Of a stretch of DNA of 47,686 bases, positions 46,070-47,686 are shown piece after piece. The notes below the pieces were generated by a model that was given only the letters and a program-made list of their open reading frames with translations, did no database searches and had not been told where the DNA came from. Numbering within the stretch: the first letter of the stretch is position 1; each line of letters opens with the position of its first letter. Origin of the DNA: Hallerella porci (lineage in GTDB: Bacteria > Fibrobacterota > Fibrobacteria > Fibrobacterales > Fibrobacteraceae); assembly GCF_003148885.1 (NCBI RefSeq), contig NZ_QGHD01000018.1, forward strand, positions 1 to 47,686. The letters are read 5' to 3'. Both the position numbers and the translations under genes were made by a program.

Positions 46070-46540
46070 TCAAATTCTCCTTTTTGCGGTAAAATAGAAA
46101 AAGCTGCAAAAAAGCGCCTTCAAAATAAAAACACATTCCACTTGCAAAAGCGTTTCCCGTCCCTTTTTCAAAAACGGCGGGATTATTTTCGCCGATTTCG
46201 CAAGCCGCATTTCCAAAGAACAGATGTAATTAACGAAGGATTTAATTAACGGGGATTTAGTAAAGGTCTGAAAAAAATGAAGGATTCACAAATTCTACTG
46301 GAACCATTAAAAACCGCTCCTTATATCCTAAAAAAGCCACAATCCCTTCAATAATGGACGGTTATGGAATTTCAGTTCACGAGTCTGCCGAACTAGTTGA
46401 AGAATAATCGATAAATTTATCAAATTCTCTTCGCCATAATGGTTCACGCTAAAGATGGCTTTATGAAAGCAATTTCAACACGATCATTGGCAAAATAAAC
46501 TTTTTTGCTATTTTTTGAAACGTTTTTTACGGCGTATGGA
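46070..46540. other. 471-bp intergenic region without a convincing gene
   Basis: This A/T-rich stretch contains only scraps of open frame: MKDSQILLEPLKTAPYILKK (ATG 46278, 25 codons), MDGYGISVHESAELVEE (ATG 46353) and MVHAKDGFMKAISTRSLAK (ATG 46439, 19 codons). None has a good RBS and none matches a family, but several in a row may be the eroded remains of one gene. A tandem 16-bp repeat, TAATTAACGAAGGATT / TAATTAACGGGGATTT, lies at 46227-46258. The promoter of the minus-strand lipid operon should lie in the first 150 bases; I see no strong match. Confidence 0.5.
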
Positions 46541-46783
46541 ATGACAAAACAAATCCTGTGCATTTTTTTGACAATGTTCGCTTTTTCCTTTGCGGAAAAG
46601 GATTTTGACAACGCAAAAGAGGAATTTGTAAGCGAACCGAAAAGTGGCGAAGAGGCGGCGAAATATATGACAGATTCCGAAGGAAATGTCTTGTTTGGAA
46701 AAGTTCCTTCGGTGGAAGAATGCAAATCCTACGATGGTCCCAAATTGCTGACCGAATTTGCATGGGGAGGGGACGAACGGTGA
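46541..46783 (+). CDS. Small secreted protein, unknown function
   Basis: In this 80-residue protein, MTKQILCIFLTMFAFSFAEK is a signal peptide with cleavage near FSFA/EK. The mature part is about 62 residues, acidic and hydrophilic (NAKEEFVSEPKSGEEAAKYM, VEECKSYDGPKLL), with a single Cys. The in-frame upstream extension to 46505 (Phe-rich) is less likely. The stop TGA overlaps a GTG that, allowing for one missing A, starts the next lipoprotein, so the two were probably an operon. No family is recognised. Confidence 0.6.
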   Translation: MTKQILCIFLTMFAFSFAEKDFDNAKEEFVSEPKSGEEAAKYMTDSEGNVLFGKVPSVEECKSYDGPKLLTEFAWGGDER

Positions 46784-47225
46784 AAAATTAAAGTACTGCG
46801 TGACGTTTTTGTTTATGCTCGCCATTTTTGCTTGTTCTGAAAATACAGGCACGTCGCCCGGCAAGGTTGAAGACAACACACCCTTCGGATGGTTGGAAGG
46901 GGGATTTACTCCCGAGACAAGGTTCGATCGCGGCGGGGGTCTTCAAAAAGTAGCCCATTCCGGCGATTGGATTGTGTTAATGGATGCCTGGACAAGCCCG
47001 GTGGACAGCAACGATACCCTGTTTGGAAATTATACATACACGCCCAGACTGTTTATTTCCAAGATTGGCTCCGATCCGGTCGTTCCTCCACCAAAAACGC
47101 GCGTCAGAATGCTTTACGCTGATGAGGGAGGCATCTATGTGGGGACGTATGCCTCTGCCGAAATTCTTCAGTATCATCCTTTTGAAAAATTATGGAACAT
47201 AAAAAAAATTATTAGTGTCCGGTAA
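46780..47225 (+). pseudogene. Lipoprotein gene, frameshifted at its start and truncated by an IS
   Basis: The frame reads KLKYCVTFLFMLAIFACS (a lipoprotein signal), then a mature part with ETRFDRGGGLQKVAHSGDWI, NYTYTPRLFISKIGSDP and GIYVGTYASAEILQYHPFEK, resembling a repeated-blade beta-propeller. GTG 46780, overlapping the upstream stop, is a natural start, but the A5 run at 46783-46787 puts it out of frame; A6 would give M/VKKLKYCV. In-frame alternatives are the non-ideal TTG 46758 and GTG 46798. At the other end the frame runs into TGTCCGGTAAAA, the apparent IS edge, and stops in it at 47225 after only about 145 residues, so the original gene was probably longer. Confidence 0.65.
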
Positions 47226-47259
47226 AACTTTTTAATTCAACCTGAAATCTAACAAAAAA

Positions 47260-47285
47260 GGCGACTTCCGTTTCCGGGAGCCGCC
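47260..47285 (+). terminator. Hairpin between the IS edge and the transposase start
   Basis: GGCG-A-CTTCCG-TTTC-CGGGAG-C-CGCC pairs over ten positions with one mismatch and one wobble, preceded by A6 and followed by GCTTTT. It resembles the structures some IS elements use to block transcription entering from outside, which keeps transposase low. Confidence 0.6.
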
Positions 47286-47333
47286 GCTTTTGACTATAGT
47301 TTCTTTTGCACATAAAACAAATTCAAAAGCACT

Positions 47334-47686
47334 ATGGAATGTAGAAATTTTACCGGACAGCCGATATACGCACAAATCACAAAATACCTCTCTAAAGGCG
47401 AAATTCTGGGGCAATCCCGCAGCGTTGGCGGGGAACGCTATGTCAAGAAGTTCGACGGGTTCCAGCACCTGCTCGTGCTGTTGTTCGCTGTATTCAAAAA
47501 TTACAGGTCCCTGCGCGAAATCCTTACGGGAGTGAACACGGAAGCGAGGCACCTGTGGCACGCCGAGTTCACGGGACCGCTGAAGATGAGCACTTTCTCA
47601 GACGCGAACAACAGACGCCCCTGCAAGTTCTTCGAGGCCGTCTACAAGTCGCTCTACGAAAAGTTCGGCCGTTTTTTACCGGACAG
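47334..47686 (+). CDS. IS4-family transposase, N-terminal part (DUF4372 domain)
   Basis: The frame is open to the window end (117 codons, no stop). It starts MECRNFTGQPIYAQITKYLS and shows the DUF4372 pattern found at the N-terminus of many IS4-type transposases: ERYVKKFDGFQHLLVLLFAV, NYRSLREILTGVNTEARHLW, STFSDANNRRPCKFFEAVYK and an end resembling 'LxDS' (FLPDS). In the family, ST-DAN(x)RR is the most conserved stretch. The catalytic DDE domain would follow outside the window. A shorter overlapping frame from TTG 47290 is a by-product. Confidence 0.8.
   Translation, partial: MECRNFTGQPIYAQITKYLSKGEILGQSRSVGGERYVKKFDGFQHLLVLLFAVFKNYRSLREILTGVNTEARHLWHAEFTGPLKMSTFSDANNRRPCKFFEAVYKSLYEKFGRFLPD

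Larger units (their letters stand above)
47216..47686 (+). mobile_element. IS4/DUF4372-type insertion sequence, left-hand part only
   Basis: The left edge is inferred at TGTCCGGTAAAA (47216-47227), where the preceding gene breaks off. The complement of this 12-mer (TTTTACCGGACA) recurs at 47348-47359 inside the transposase start and at 47674-47685, the last bases of the window. The second half of the element is outside the window unless that last copy is its right end, which would make a very short, incomplete element. A protective hairpin (47260-47285) lies between the edge and the transposase. The C/G-rich codon use of the transposase contrasts with the neighbours. Confidence 0.65.

Noticed and set aside
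46439-46498. Short frame MVHAKDGFMKAISTRSLAK as a small gene
   Set aside because: Nineteen codons, no RBS, no family; more likely chance or the remnant of a decayed gene.

Overview
The window reads as a stretch of bacterial chromosome from the Fibrobacterota, most likely family Fibrobacteraceae (Fibrobacter or a close relative). This placement is an inference. It rests on moderate GC with A-rich codon use, many small lipoproteins and secreted proteins that I do not recognise from other phyla, a futalosine-type menaquinone gene (MqnA), FabV as the enoyl reductase, and a soluble HPr/Enzyme I pair with no sugar permease nearby. Both window edges lie inside insertion-sequence transposases (IS5-like on the left, IS4/DUF4372-like on the right), as expected if this is one assembly contig broken at repeats.

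Layout. 1-600: 3' part of an IS5-like element. 603-3390 (+): a MacB-type ABC pair, a DivIVA-domain protein and a DUF167 protein. 3396-4844 (-): a large lipoprotein. 4954-6461 (+): RidA-like protein and dihydroorotase PyrC. 6462-7131: no gene; it holds five copies of a degenerate repeat with a period near 140 bp and a 110-bp imperfect palindrome that runs into the stop codon of the next gene. 7132-12732 (-): a carboxyltransferase cut short in its biotinyl domain, a tiny lipoprotein, HU, and a four-gene set (zinc ribbon, two membrane-anchored beta-rich proteins, AI-2E-type permease). 12762-26195 (+): a long co-directional block with a YbbN-like protein, an active/inactive M16 protease pair, a secreted unknown, TrmH, an MCE protein, HPr, Enzyme I, a lytic transglycosylase, an EamA transporter, PrmA and HemE. 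26192-29425 (-): RgpF-like protein and RNase R. 29567-31332: KDPG aldolase, MqnA (-) and a small unknown. 31388-35306 (-): a tightly overlapping operon read as clpP, ftsY, lipoprotein, thioredoxin, glycosyltransferase, the last apparently fused to an outer-membrane-type protein. 35432-39058: mnmE (+), a sigma-70 factor (-) and a LytS-type kinase (+). 39139-40334 (-): infC-rpmI-rplT. 40459: tRNA-Gly(UCC). 40602-46069 (-): a small OB-like membrane protein, then a four-gene lipid operon (deacetylase-like, acyl-CoA synthetase, FabF, FabV). 46070-47225: a gene-poor stretch, a small secreted protein and a decayed lipoprotein gene interrupted by the right-hand IS.

Three themes stand out. First, at many operon heads with no Shine-Dalgarno sequence, a -10-like hexamer (TATAAT, TATATT, TATTTT or TAAATT) sits 6 or 7 nt before the start codon, which suggests widespread leaderless transcription. 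Genes with a good Shine-Dalgarno sequence do not show this. Second, two genes look altered by one-base changes in A-runs: the glycosyltransferase/outer-membrane fusion at 31846 and the lipoprotein at 46783. Third, mobile or repetitive DNA touches gene ends at 603, 7132 and 47216. No CRISPR array, prophage or recognisable defence system is visible.
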